Below are positions 16,514-25,386 of a stretch of 42,096 bases of DNA, piece by piece (position 1 is the stretch's first letter; every line of letters starts with the position of its first letter). The DNA comes from Clostridium grantii DSM 8605 (lineage in GTDB: Bacteria; Bacillota; Clostridia; Clostridiales; Clostridiaceae): the NCBI RefSeq assembly GCF_900129965.1, contig NZ_FQXM01000031.1:1-42096 (forward strand). Reading direction: 5' to 3'. The notes beneath the pieces were generated by a model. That model searched no databases. It had not been told where the DNA came from and saw only the letters and a list, made by a program, of their open reading frames with translations. Made by a program: the position numbers and the translations under genes.

Positions 16514-17851
16514 ATGGAAAGACCGATGATTTATTTTGTATGTGCATTAATTTTTGGAATTATTACAGCATTATTATTAAGTGTGAATTTTTTTGCTGCT
16601 TTTATTATAGCAGCTTTTTTTATATTTGTAATAATATCTAAAGATGGAACAAAAATGAGAATTATAACGATTTTTTTTCTTTTAGGATTTTTTTCTTTTA
16701 TATTATATTATCATATTAATGTACCTGGTTCATTTAAAGCTAGAATAGTATTAAAAAAAGAAACTTTTGCAATAGCAAAATACAAAAACAGAAAAATTTT
16801 ATTATATGGAGATATTTATGAATTTAATGAAGGTGATTTAACAAAAATTTATGGGAAAACAAAAAAAGAAAAAGATTATTTTAAAGGAATTGTGGCTAAT
16901 GTATATGTTGAAAATCATGTAATCTACAAAAAAGATATTATAGCTAAGATATATAGTATTAAGTTATTGCTTTATAATGAGTATAAAATAATTGTAGGAA
17001 AAGACAAAGCAGGAACAATTATGGCGGCTTGTTTTGGGGATACAAAGTATATAAGTTATTCTCAAAAGGAAGATATGAGTAAAATGGGAATATGTCATAT
17101 AATGGCTGTGTCAGGTTTTCATATAGCTATAGTATATGGAGTTTTACAACGTTTTTTAGGTATTAGTGCTATAGTTCCTACTTTTATATATTTGATAATA
17201 ACAGGGATGAAATCATCTAGTATAAGAGCTTTTATAATGCTAGCTTTAATTGCTATTTCTAAGAGTTTATATAAGAGTTATGATGCTTTATCTGCCTTGA
17301 GTTTTTCAGCTTTAGTTTTACTTTTTTTTAATCCTTATTATATATGTGATATGGGTTTTATTTTATCTTTTTTAGCAACGTTAGGAATAATTTTATATTA
17401 CAATAAAATTAAATTAAAATTAAGAAAACTTCCATCTAAGTTAAATGAAAGCATAAGTCTTACATTAAGTGCTCAGATATTTAGTATGCCTTTTCTTATG
17501 ATGGAAGATATAAATGTTAGGTTGATTTCAATTTTGGGCAATTTGTTTATAATACCTTTATATTCTTTAATAATTATTATGGGGAATATAGGATCGTTAG
17601 TTGTTAAAATAAAGCCTTTATTTAAAATCATATGTTATTGTTTAAGTACTATAATTACTGCTGTAAATGGCGGTAGTGCTTTGGTACTGCAATTATCACC
17701 ACAACTTGTTAACTACGCTTATCTTGAGGGTATAGTTGTTATTTTGATTTATATGTGTTATATATTTGTTATAAGGGGATATGAGAATATTAAATTTATT
17801 CCTTTGATTGCAATAATTTTTTTGATTTTTTATAAAATACAATTATTTTAA
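16514..17851 (+). CDS. comEC: ComEC/Rec2-family membrane protein without the nuclease-like domain
   Basis: 445-aa polytopic membrane protein. It contains the ComEC competence core with the motif CHIMAVSGFHIAIVYG and about ten hydrophobic segments. Full-length ComEC (about 750-800 aa) forms the DNA-uptake channel and ends in a metallo-beta-lactamase-like domain; here the protein ends after the membrane part. The short N-terminal soluble loop (about 75-150) is also reduced. Channel function is inferred from the family. ATG 16514 has GAGGG 6 bp upstream. holA follows 11 bp later, mirroring the comEC-holA order of B. subtilis. Confidence 0.85.
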   Translation: MERPMIYFVCALIFGIITALLLSVNFFAAFIIAAFFIFVIISKDGTKMRIITIFFLLGFFSFILYYHINVPGSFKARIVLKKETFAIAKYKNRKILLYGDIYEFNEGDLTKIYGKTKKEKDYFKGIVANVYVENHVIYKKDIIAKIYSIKLLLYNEYKIIVGKDKAGTIMAACFGDTKYISYSQKEDMSKMGICHIMAVSGFHIAIVYGVLQRFLGISAIVPTFIYLIITGMKSSSIRAFIMLALIAISKSLYKSYDALSALSFSALVLLFFNPYYICDMGFILSFLATLGIILYYNKIKLKLRKLPSKLNESISLTLSAQIFSMPFLMMEDINVRLISILGNLFIIPLYSLIIIMGNIGSLVVKIKPLFKIICYCLSTIITAVNGGSALVLQLSPQLVNYAYLEGIVVILIYMCYIFVIRGYENIKFIPLIAIIFLIFYKIQLF

Positions 17852-17862
17852 GGGAGAAAAAA

Positions 17863-18888
17863 ATGTTTGATTCACTTAATTTAGAAAAAGAATTGAAACT
17901 AAAAAAAATACATAGTAAGTATATTCTTTGCGGTAATGATGAAAATTCCATAAAAGGTGCTGTGGAAAAAATAAAAAATATCGCTTTGAATAAAGATTTT
18001 GAAGAATTAAACTATACCGAAATTGATGGTGCAAATTTGACTTTGCCACAATTAATCAATGCCTGTGAAACGCTACCTTTTATGAGTGAAAAAAGAATGG
18101 TGCTAATTTATAGGGCTTCTTTTTTGAAAGATCACGGTGATAAAGCTGAGGAAGGAAGGTTTAAAGAAATAAAAGAATATATCAAAAATATTCCACAAGA
18201 ATGTGTGCTTATAATGTATTATATTTTTGATAATCCTCGTGAAAAAGAAAGTTTAAAGGTAAAAGGGCTAAATAAACTTGCTCATGTAATTAAGTTTGAA
18301 AAGCTTAAAGGTAAATCTTTGGAAAAAAAAGTGGAGGAATTATTTGCAGAAAGAAAAGTAGATATTTCTAAATCCGAACTGGCTATTTTTTGCAATTTGG
18401 TGGATACTAATTTAGATATTTTAGAAAATGAAGTTGAAAAATTATGTACTTATGCTTGGGATAGGAAAATAACAAGAACAGATATTCAACTTTTGGTTAC
18501 ACAAAAAAATGAAAATGACATTTTTAATTTGGTAGATTATATTTCACAGAAAAAACCGGATATGGCTATTGATATTTTGGACGAGTTAATATTTAAAGGA
18601 GAAATGATAACGGGTATATTAAGAATGATTCAACGTCAATTCAAATTGTTGTTGAATATAAAAATTGGGGCTACACAAGGAAAATCGAAGGAAGTTTTAT
18701 CTAAAGAACTAAAATTACATCCATATATATGTGAAAAAATGATATCTCAAAGTAAAAAATTCACATTGAAATCTATTAGAAATGCTATTGAAAAATGTCT
18801 TGATACAGAGAAAATGTTAAAATCCACATCTACAAATGCAAAAACTGAAATGGAACTTTTGATAATAACTGTTACTACTTTACTATAA
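17863..18888 (+). CDS. holA: DNA polymerase III subunit delta
   Basis: 341-aa clamp-loader subunit that opens the beta sliding clamp. The N-terminal AAA+-like domain starts with YILCGNDE, and LPFMSEKRMVLIYRA is a typical segment. The LVTQKNENDIFNLVDYI and C-terminal helical collar (about 215-341) fit the family. Length is normal. GGGAG lies before the ATG. It is last in the unit with comEC and is followed by a terminator shared with the convergent rpsT. Confidence 0.95.
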   Translation: MFDSLNLEKELKLKKIHSKYILCGNDENSIKGAVEKIKNIALNKDFEELNYTEIDGANLTLPQLINACETLPFMSEKRMVLIYRASFLKDHGDKAEEGRFKEIKEYIKNIPQECVLIMYYIFDNPREKESLKVKGLNKLAHVIKFEKLKGKSLEKKVEELFAERKVDISKSELAIFCNLVDTNLDILENEVEKLCTYAWDRKITRTDIQLLVTQKNENDIFNLVDYISQKKPDMAIDILDELIFKGEMITGILRMIQRQFKLLLNIKIGATQGKSKEVLSKELKLHPYICEKMISQSKKFTLKSIRNAIEKCLDTEKMLKSTSTNAKTEMELLIITVTTLL

Positions 18889-18898
18889 AAAAATAAAG

Positions 18899-18925
18899 AA
18901 CCGGTGAATTTCACCGGTTTTTATT
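18899..18925. terminator. Bidirectional terminator between holA and rpsT
   Basis: AACCGGTGA-ATT-TCACCGGTT, with T-rich sequence on the right and A-rich sequence on the left, between two convergent genes. It can end both transcripts. Confidence 0.9.
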
Positions 18926-18927
18926 TA

Positions 18928-19194
18928 TTAAGCGCTTAATCCGTTTAATTTTGCAGTTAATCTAGATTTTGTTCTAGCAACTTTGTTTTTATGTAAAACA
19001 CCTTTAGATGCAGCCATATCTAAAGCTTTTACACATGCCTTCAATTCTACTGCAGCAGTAGAAGCATTATTTGATTCTAAAGCAACCTCAAATTTCTTAA
19101 TTTGAGTTTTTAAAGCAGACTTTATCATCTTGTTTCTCAAAGTTTTAGTTTTGATAACTTTAATCTTTTTCTTTGCTGATTGTACGTTTGCCAT
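18928..19194 (-). CDS. rpsT: 30S ribosomal protein S20
   Basis: 88-aa basic, helical small-subunit protein with the typical ANVQSAKKKIKV start and a C-terminal LHKNKVARTKSRLTAKLN segment. It is transcribed alone, opposite to holA and gpr. The ribosome-binding site GGGGGTG precedes ATG. The ~70-nt leader contains two ACCC tracts that could pair weakly with this G-rich site; I give this little weight. Confidence 0.98.
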   Translation of the reverse strand: MANVQSAKKKIKVIKTKTLRNKMIKSALKTQIKKFEVALESNNASTAAVELKACVKALDMAASKGVLHKNKVARTKSRLTAKLNGLSA

Positions 19195-19271
19195 TAATTC
19201 ACCCCCTTGTAGTATGGTAGGGTTAAGCAGCTTGTGGGTATCTTGTTTTTTCGACTAACTCAACAAATGAT

Positions 19272-19300
19272 ATTATAGCATTAATTACTTTGCACTTCAA
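19272..19300 (-). promoter_or_regulatory. Sigma-A promoter of rpsT
   Basis: On the minus strand TTGAAG (19300-19295), 17-bp spacer, TATAAT (19277-19272). Confidence 0.82.
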
Positions 19301-19342
19301 GTATAAGTTTTCTTAAAAAACAACAATAAAAGATTAATTTTT

Positions 19343-19373
19343 GAATTTATTATTTTATTATTGGTAAAAATAA
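19343..19373 (+). promoter_or_regulatory. Candidate forespore (sigma-F/G) promoter of gpr
   Basis: GGTAAAAATA (19363-19372) fits the sigma-F -10 pattern GGnRAnAnTW. The -35 is only a partial match (GAATT, 19343-19347). B. subtilis gpr is known to be read by sigma-F and sigma-G. Confidence 0.4.
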
Positions 19374-19405
19374 ATTTAAGTACCATTTAGAAAGGTTGTG
19401 AACTC

Positions 19406-20377
19406 ATGTCAATAAGAACTGATTTAGCTGTAGAAGCTAGAGAAATGTATCAAAAAAGTAACAAAGGAGATGTTCCGGGGGTTTATATAAAGGAATATAA
19501 TGAAGGAGAATGTAAAATTACGGATGTGGAAATTTTAAATGAAGAAGGAGAAAAAAATCTTGGTAAACCTAAAGGAAAATATATCACAATAGATATGCCG
19601 GAATTTGTATTTTACGATAAAGATACAATGATTGTGGTTAGTGAAGTTTTGGGAAGTGTTTTATCAGGAATGGTTTCTTTAGAAAAAAGTATGACAGCTT
19701 TAGTGGTGGGATTAGGAAATTGGAATGTTACTCCAGACGCGTTAGGCCCGAAAGTTATTTCACAAATTATGATTACAAGACACTTAAAACAACTTATTCC
19801 AGATGAAATAGATGAGAATATTAGACCAGTTTGTGGTATGTCTCCAGGAGTTCTGGGAATAACCGGTATAGAAACTAGTGAAATCATTAAATCTATAGTA
19901 AAAAAAATAAAACCTAACTTAGTTATTTGTGTAGATGCATTAGCTTCTAGAAAAGCATCTAGAGTTAATAGAACAATACAAATAGGTAATACGGGTATAT
20001 CACCAGGGTCTGGTGTGGGAAATAAAAGAATGGAAATAAGTGAAAGAACTATTGGAATACCGGTTATTGCAGTAGGGGTACCTACAGTTGTTGATGCAGC
20101 TACACTAGCTAATGATACTATAGATTTAGCCATAGACCAAATGATTCATCAATCAAATACTGGTGGTGAATTTTATAACATGTTAAAAGCTATTAATAAA
20201 GATGAAAAACAAAAATTGATAAATGAAATACTTAATCCATATTTAGGAGATTTGATGGTTACCCCTAAGGATGTGGATTTAATAATCGATAATACTTCTA
20301 AAATAATAGCTAATGGTATAAATTTAGCCTTGCAACCAGCTATGAAATTAGATGAAATTAGTAAATATCTAAATTAA
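19406..20377 (+). CDS. gpr: Germination protease (GPR)
   Basis: 323-aa spore protease that degrades small acid-soluble DNA-binding proteins during germination. It is made as a zymogen in the forespore; the N-terminal segment RTDLAVEAREM is the usual pro-region, with processing expected near the end of it. Conserved family blocks include VVGLGNWNVTPDALGP, the CGMSPGVLGITGIET segment and DALASRKASRVNRTIQI. Length is slightly below the B. subtilis form. AGAAAGGTTGTG precedes the ATG. It lies upstream of spoIIP as in other Firmicutes, but a terminator separates them. Confidence 0.97.
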   Translation: MSIRTDLAVEAREMYQKSNKGDVPGVYIKEYNEGECKITDVEILNEEGEKNLGKPKGKYITIDMPEFVFYDKDTMIVVSEVLGSVLSGMVSLEKSMTALVVGLGNWNVTPDALGPKVISQIMITRHLKQLIPDEIDENIRPVCGMSPGVLGITGIETSEIIKSIVKKIKPNLVICVDALASRKASRVNRTIQIGNTGISPGSGVGNKRMEISERTIGIPVIAVGVPTVVDAATLANDTIDLAIDQMIHQSNTGGEFYNMLKAINKDEKQKLINEILNPYLGDLMVTPKDVDLIIDNTSKIIANGINLALQPAMKLDEISKYLN

Positions 20378-20440
20378 AATTACATTTGGTACTTGTAGGA
20401 ACTAACGAGTCAGAGGAATAAAAGTAAAAAGAGTTTAGCT

Positions 20441-20474
20441 TAAAAAATGCGATGCGAAAGTACGCATTTTTTAA
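20441..20474 (+). terminator. Terminator after gpr
   Basis: TTAAAAAATGCG and CGCATTTTTTAA form a 12-bp stem around a ~10-nt loop. The T run is part of the stem. Confidence 0.75.
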
Positions 20475-20504
20475 ATTTATGAAATTAATTTATTTTTATA
20501 AATA

Positions 20505-20533
20505 GAATATTTAAATTTTCACCCTCATATATA
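20505..20533 (+). promoter_or_regulatory. Sigma-E-like (mother cell) promoter of spoIIP
   Basis: GAATATT (20505-20511), 14-bp spacer, CATATATA (20526-20533) matches the sigma-E pattern (KMATATT, 13-15 bp, CATACANT) well. It lies about 27 bp before the spoIIP start and after the gpr terminator, in agreement with the known sigma-E control of spoIIP. Confidence 0.6.
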
Positions 20534-20559
20534 TAGATAAAACTAAGGAGGGGATAAGG

Positions 20560-21666
20560 TTGAACAATAGAAAAAATAAAGATATTGAAGATTTTTCTAG
20601 AATGTTTACAAGCATCTGTATGTTTTTCATTACTTTTGTAATTTTCATAATTATATTTAATCAAGCAATTGGGTATAGTTCTAAAAATGGTCTTCAAAGA
20701 AATATGTTTTATGTTAATATGATTAACTTCACTATGCCACAGGTTAAGATTACTTCATTTAACGAAGAAGATATGGCTGAAAATCAGGTGTCTATAAAAA
20801 AAGTTTTTAGTGAAATTTTGGGGATCAATATTGATCAACCCTATAGTGTTATACATAGAGAGATGGCTGCATTAAATTTAGTACCCTATAGTGGAATTGG
20901 AAATAACATAGCTAAGAGTAATGATAATAATTCTTCTAATATTGAAAACAAGGATGTATCATTTAAGCTTGATAATGAATTTATACAAAAGCCTGAGGAA
21001 GGACAAACTCCATCAGCAGAAGGAGCATCTTCTGTATTTAATCAAGCATTAGTAAAAGAGTTGTCAGCAGTGCCGGAAGTTTTAATTTATCATACACATA
21101 CATCTGAAAATTATGACCCAAATAAAGCTAACACAACAGATCAAACTACAAATGTATGCGCAGTTGGTGAAGCTTTGAAAGAAGAATTAGAGAAATATGG
21201 CATAAAAACAATACATGATACCACGGTTCATGATAGAGATGTTTACACTAAAAGTTACGCTAGATCATCAGTTACACTAGACAAGTATCTAAATGAATAT
21301 GGAGATTTTAAACTTATTATAGATTTGCATAGAGACTCTATAACGGATAAAAACTCTATAACGGCTAATTTTAATGGAGAAAATGTGGCAAAAATAATGT
21401 TTGTAATGACAAAAAAGAATCCTCATTTTGACGCCAATATGAAAAATGTTAATAGTTTGATTGATATATCAAATAGATTATTTCCGGGATTTTCCAAAGG
21501 GGTATATTATTTTAATTATGGTAGTTTATATTTTAATCAAGATGATAGTGAAAATGCTTTATTGATGGAAGTTGGTTCATATGTAAACACAACTCAAGAA
21601 TCAAAGAATTCGGCAAAATACATAGCTAGATTAATTGCAGAGCATTTAAATGGAAAAAATGAATAA
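20560..21666 (+). CDS. spoIIP: Stage II sporulation protein P
   Basis: 368-aa cell-wall hydrolase of the engulfment machinery, which acts with SpoIID and SpoIIM as amidase/endopeptidase on septal peptidoglycan. One membrane anchor lies at about residues 18-40; the rest is extracytoplasmic. The catalytic domain (about 165-368) has LIYHTHTSENY, DLHRDS and LLMEVGSYVN, the zinc-ligand motifs of the family. Residues about 115-155 form a low-complexity linker. Start is TTG, 7 bp after AGGAGGGG. Confidence 0.95.
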   Translation: MNNRKNKDIEDFSRMFTSICMFFITFVIFIIIFNQAIGYSSKNGLQRNMFYVNMINFTMPQVKITSFNEEDMAENQVSIKKVFSEILGINIDQPYSVIHREMAALNLVPYSGIGNNIAKSNDNNSSNIENKDVSFKLDNEFIQKPEEGQTPSAEGASSVFNQALVKELSAVPEVLIYHTHTSENYDPNKANTTDQTTNVCAVGEALKEELEKYGIKTIHDTTVHDRDVYTKSYARSSVTLDKYLNEYGDFKLIIDLHRDSITDKNSITANFNGENVAKIMFVMTKKNPHFDANMKNVNSLIDISNRLFPGFSKGVYYFNYGSLYFNQDDSENALLMEVGSYVNTTQESKNSAKYIARLIAEHLNGKNE

Positions 21667-21674
21667 AATTATGA

Positions 21675-21714
21675 AAAAAAGTACATCCTTAATAAATAGA
21701 GGAGGTGCTTTTTT
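21675..21714 (+). terminator. Terminator-like hairpin after spoIIP that contains the next ribosome-binding site
   Basis: AAAAAAGTACATCC (21675-21688) pairs with GGAGGTGCTTTTTT (21701-21714) with one G-U and one mismatch, around a 12-nt loop. The GGAGGTG half is also the ribosome-binding site of the gene that starts at 21715, immediately after the T run. Confidence 0.6.
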
Positions 21715-22173
21715 ATGAGTAAAAGATCTATAATAATTGTGTTTCTGATATGCTCTATAGTGATTTTATGTGGGGTTACTAATGTAAACATAGTGTTGAA
21801 TAGAAGCGTGTATTCGGATATATTATTATCATTTAAAGATAATGAAGATTCATATTTAAGTAATGAAAGAACAAATATTGACTATTGGAATCTGGATTAT
21901 ATGGAAAAGGTACTTGCTAATGCGGATAATTATAAAAAGAACAAAGAAGATATTCTTCAACATTCAGATATAAATAACAATATGCCCACAGAAGTAATTG
22001 ATATTTTAGGTGAAAACATAAGTACTTTGAGCTTTGATGCGGTACCTAAAATAAGAATATTGTTTAATAAAAATCCATTTGACTTAAGAATTGCTACAGA
22101 CAGATTTACATTTGCTTTCAATAAAAAATCAGTGGAAAGATTAATAAGCTTAGAAAAACTAAAAAAAAATTAA
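21715..22173 (+). CDS. Unrecognised 152-aa membrane-anchored protein
   Basis: I do not recognise the family. Residues 5-28 form a signal anchor or signal peptide (RSIIIVFLICSIVILCGV; a Cys at 19 is not in a clear lipobox). The rest is a soluble, charged domain expected outside the membrane, ending KKSVERLISLEKLKKN. The GGAGGTG site just upstream is part of a terminator-like hairpin. Position directly after spoIIP suggests mother-cell expression by read-through (inference). Confidence 0.75.
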   Translation: MSKRSIIIVFLICSIVILCGVTNVNIVLNRSVYSDILLSFKDNEDSYLSNERTNIDYWNLDYMEKVLANADNYKKNKEDILQHSDINNNMPTEVIDILGENISTLSFDAVPKIRILFNKNPFDLRIATDRFTFAFNKKSVERLISLEKLKKN

Positions 22174-22183
22174 ATTAATGTTA

Positions 22184-22214
22184 TTGACATTTCCACGGTA
22201 AGTTGTGTTATAAT
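22184..22214 (+). promoter_or_regulatory. Promoter of lepA-hemW
   Basis: TTGACA (22184-22189) and TATAAT (22209-22214) are 19 bp apart. An extended -10 (TGT before TATAAT) may offset the long spacer. Confidence 0.75.
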
Positions 22215-22250
22215 TTACTTTGATTTATTATGTGCGATGGAGGTATAAGG

Positions 22251-24056
22251 ATGAGTGTAGATAGAAAAAAATATATAAGAAATTTTTCAATAGTAGCACA
22301 TATAGACCACGGGAAATCAACCTTGGCAGATAGGTTATTGGAAAAAACAGGAACTTTAACTGAAAGAGAAATGAATTCGCAAGTTCTAGATAATATGGAA
22401 CTAGAAAAAGAAAGAGGAATTACTATAAAATCTCAAGCGGCAAGGCTTGTTTATAAAAGAGAAAATGGGGAAGAATACATATTAAATTTAATTGATACTC
22501 CGGGACATGTAGACTTTAATTATGAAGTTTCAAGAAGCTTGGCAGCCTGTGAAGGAGCTCTTCTAATAGTAGATGCTACTCAAGGAATACAAGCTCAAAC
22601 TTTGGCCAATTGTTATTTGGCATTAGATAATGATCTAGAAGTTGTTCCTATTATAAATAAAATAGACCTTCCTTCTGCTAGACCAGAGGAAATTAAAACT
22701 GAAATTGAAGATGTCATTGGAATTGAAGCTCATGATGCGCCTTTAGTTTCGGCAAAAACAGGATTGAATATAGAGGATGTATTAGAAGCTATAGTAAATA
22801 AAGTTCCATCCCCAAAAGGAGACGAAGAAGCTCCATTAAAAGCTTTGATATTTGACTCCAGCTACGATAGTTATAAGGGTGTTGTTTCTTATGTGAGAAT
22901 CATAGATGGCACAGTAAAAAAAGGAACTAAGATTAAGTTTATGAATAGTGGAAAAGTATATGAGGCAACTGAAGTGGGTGTTTTTGCACCAGGATATTTG
23001 CCCATGAATGAACTTTCAGCTGGAGACGTAGGTTACATTACAGGCTCTATTAAGAATTTAAAAGATGCTGCAGTAGGGGATACAATAACCTCGGCGTTAA
23101 ATCCTGCCACAGAACCACTACAAGGATATAGACCGGCAATTCCTATGGTATTTAGTGGTATTTATCCAATTGACGGTGCTAAATATGATGAGTTAAGGGA
23201 TGCACTTGAGAAGTTGAAATTAAATGATGCTGCTTTAGATTTTGAGCCAGAGACATCAATTGCATTAGGGTTCGGATTTAGATGTGGATTTTTAGGTCTT
23301 CTACATATGGAGATTATACAAGAGAGAGTAGAAAGAGAATTTAATTTAGATATAATTACAACAGCCCCTTCTGTTATTTATAAGGTTTATAAAAATAATG
23401 GGGAAATGATTAATATAACTAACCCAACAAACTTACCAGATACAACAGAAATTGCTAAAATGGAAGAGCCTATTGTAAAGGCTTCTATAATTACTCCTTC
23501 TGAGTATGTAGGTGCAGTAATGGAGCTTGCTCAACAAAGAAGAGGTATTTATGTTGATATGCAGTATGTAGATACTTCAAGAGCTGTAGTTAATTATATA
23601 ATTCCATTGAACGAAATTATATATGATTTCTTTGATACTTTAAAATCTAAAACAAGAGGATATGCTTCTCTAGATTATGAACTAGCAGGATATCAACAAA
23701 CTAAATTGGTGAAATTAGACATTCTTTTAAATGGAGATGTTGTAGATGCTTTATCAATGATAGTTCCTGAAGAAAAAGCTTATCATAAAGGAAGAGGAAT
23801 AGCAGAAAAACTTAAAGAAATAATACCTAGACAAATGTTTGAAGTGCCTATTCAAGCGGCTATTGGAGCAAAAATCATTGCAAGAGAGACGGTTAAAGCT
23901 ATGAGAAAAGATGTTTTGGCTAAATGTTATGGTGGAGATATTTCAAGAAAAAGAAAATTGTTAGAGAAACAAAAAGAGGGTAAGAAAAGAATGCGACAAG
24001 TTGGTAGCGTAGAAGTTCCACAAGAAGCATTTATGTCAATCCTTAAAGTTGATTAG
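22251..24056 (+). CDS. lepA: Elongation factor 4 (LepA)
   Basis: 601-aa ribosome-associated translational GTPase. GTP-binding motifs AHIDHGKST, DTPGHVDF and NKIDLP are intact. EF-G-like domains II, III and V follow, then the LepA-specific C-terminal domain with GDISRKRKLLEKQKEGKK and the end EAFMSILKVD. I use the ATG at 22251 with GGAGG upstream; an in-frame ATG at 22230 precedes that site. hemW starts 24 bp later, giving the lepA-hemW(-hrcA) order common in Firmicutes. Confidence 0.98.
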   Translation: MSVDRKKYIRNFSIVAHIDHGKSTLADRLLEKTGTLTEREMNSQVLDNMELEKERGITIKSQAARLVYKRENGEEYILNLIDTPGHVDFNYEVSRSLAACEGALLIVDATQGIQAQTLANCYLALDNDLEVVPIINKIDLPSARPEEIKTEIEDVIGIEAHDAPLVSAKTGLNIEDVLEAIVNKVPSPKGDEEAPLKALIFDSSYDSYKGVVSYVRIIDGTVKKGTKIKFMNSGKVYEATEVGVFAPGYLPMNELSAGDVGYITGSIKNLKDAAVGDTITSALNPATEPLQGYRPAIPMVFSGIYPIDGAKYDELRDALEKLKLNDAALDFEPETSIALGFGFRCGFLGLLHMEIIQERVEREFNLDIITTAPSVIYKVYKNNGEMINITNPTNLPDTTEIAKMEEPIVKASIITPSEYVGAVMELAQQRRGIYVDMQYVDTSRAVVNYIIPLNEIIYDFFDTLKSKTRGYASLDYELAGYQQTKLVKLDILLNGDVVDALSMIVPEEKAYHKGRGIAEKLKEIIPRQMFEVPIQAAIGAKIIARETVKAMRKDVLAKCYGGDISRKRKLLEKQKEGKKRMRQVGSVEVPQEAFMSILKVD

Positions 24057-24079
24057 TTATAGAAAAAGGAGGATATATT

Positions 24080-25201
24080 ATGAGTAATAAAATTTCATTA
24101 TATATTCACATTCCCTTTTGCAAAAAAAAATGTTTGTACTGTGATTTCCCTTCTTATGGGAATATGGAAAATAGTATGAATGAATATGTTAAGGTATTAA
24201 GTGAAGAGATTAAAAGTCTAGAATACAATAAATTTAATACAATATTCATAGGTGGGGGAACTCCCACCTTTTTGTTGTTAAAGGAGTGGGAAGTATTAAA
24301 AGAATCTTTGAATTATAAATTGATAAAAGAACCAGCTGAGTTTACAGTTGAAATAAATCCAGGTACAGCAGATAAGGAAAAACTTTTATTTTTAAAGAAT
24401 ATGGGAGTGAATAGACTAAGTATAGGTCTTCAAGCGTGGCAGGAAAATTTACTTAAAAATTTAGGAAGAATTCATTCGAAAAATGAATTTCTTGAATTAT
24501 ACAAAAATGCTAGAGAAATAGGTTTTGATAACATAAATATAGATTTAATGTACGGATTGCCTAGTCAAAGTTTTGAAAATTGGAAAGAAACGTTAAAAGA
24601 AGTTGTTTTGTTAGAGCCGGAGCACATATCTTGTTATAGTTTAATTATAGAGGAAAATACACCCTTTTATAACATGTATAACAAAGGGGTTATAAAAATA
24701 CCAAGTGAAGAAGAAGAAAGAAAAATGAATGAATTTACTATCACTTACTTGAAGGAAAAAGGATACGACAGATATGAGATTTCTAATTGGGCTAAAAAAG
24801 ATAAAGAGTGTAAGCATAATTTAGTTTATTGGGAATTGGAAAATTATATAGGTTGTGGATCAAGTGCTCATTCTTATATAAATGGATCTAGATTTAGTAA
24901 TTCTGATGATATAAAAGAATATATGAAAAATTTTTTTCAATTAAATAAAAATGAAAAATATAAAAATTCCATAGAAGCGGATATGGAAGAATTTATGTTT
25001 TTAGGGCTTAGGAAGATAAAAGGAATTTCTATTAAAAAATTTAATGAAAAGTTCAAAAAGTCTATATTTGATATTTATGGCAATGTAATAAATAAATATG
25101 TAGAAAATGGGTATTTGATTTTGAATGAAGATAGGATTTTTCTTAGTGAAAAAGGCATTGAAATTTCTAATTCTATAATGTGTGAGTTTATTATTAATTA
25201 A
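24080..25201 (+). CDS. hemW: Radical SAM heme chaperone HemW
   Basis: 373-aa radical SAM protein of the HemN/HemW group. The iron-sulfur motif CKKKCLYCDF (residues about 14-23) is the HemW form; HemN has a further Cys where Phe is seen here. FIGGGTPTFL, EINPGTA and NRLSIGLQ follow, and the C-terminal HemN_C-like domain is at about 290-373. HemW binds and transfers heme; older annotations call it oxygen-independent coproporphyrinogen III oxidase. AGGAGG precedes the ATG. No terminator is seen in the 140 bp after it. Confidence 0.92.
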   Translation: MSNKISLYIHIPFCKKKCLYCDFPSYGNMENSMNEYVKVLSEEIKSLEYNKFNTIFIGGGTPTFLLLKEWEVLKESLNYKLIKEPAEFTVEINPGTADKEKLLFLKNMGVNRLSIGLQAWQENLLKNLGRIHSKNEFLELYKNAREIGFDNINIDLMYGLPSQSFENWKETLKEVVLLEPEHISCYSLIIEENTPFYNMYNKGVIKIPSEEEERKMNEFTITYLKEKGYDRYEISNWAKKDKECKHNLVYWELENYIGCGSSAHSYINGSRFSNSDDIKEYMKNFFQLNKNEKYKNSIEADMEEFMFLGLRKIKGISIKKFNEKFKKSIFDIYGNVINKYVENGYLILNEDRIFLSEKGIEISNSIMCEFIIN

Positions 25202-25344
25202 TATAAAATAAGGCAAGTTTACTGTAAATGCTTGATTAAGATGAATTGAGTAGTAAATCAAAGAAAAATTGAGAATTTAGGAGTTAATTTTCAAAAACAA
25301 GCTGTAAAAATAAATTAAGCGATAATATTATGGCTTTTGTGGTA

Positions 25345-25373
25345 TTGACAATAAATAAGCTACATGATAGATT
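25345..25373 (+). promoter_or_regulatory. Sigma-A promoter of the heat-shock operon
   Basis: TTGACA (25345-25350), 17-bp spacer, TAGATT (25368-25373) with an extended -10 TG. The CIRCE operator starts 14 bp downstream, in the early transcribed region. Confidence 0.8.
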
Positions 25374-25386
25374 TTAATCATAGTCG

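Noticed and set aside
20485..20697. Minus-strand frame across the spoIIP start
   Set aside because: It covers the sigma-E-like promoter and the spoIIP ribosome-binding site on the other strand and has no start signals.
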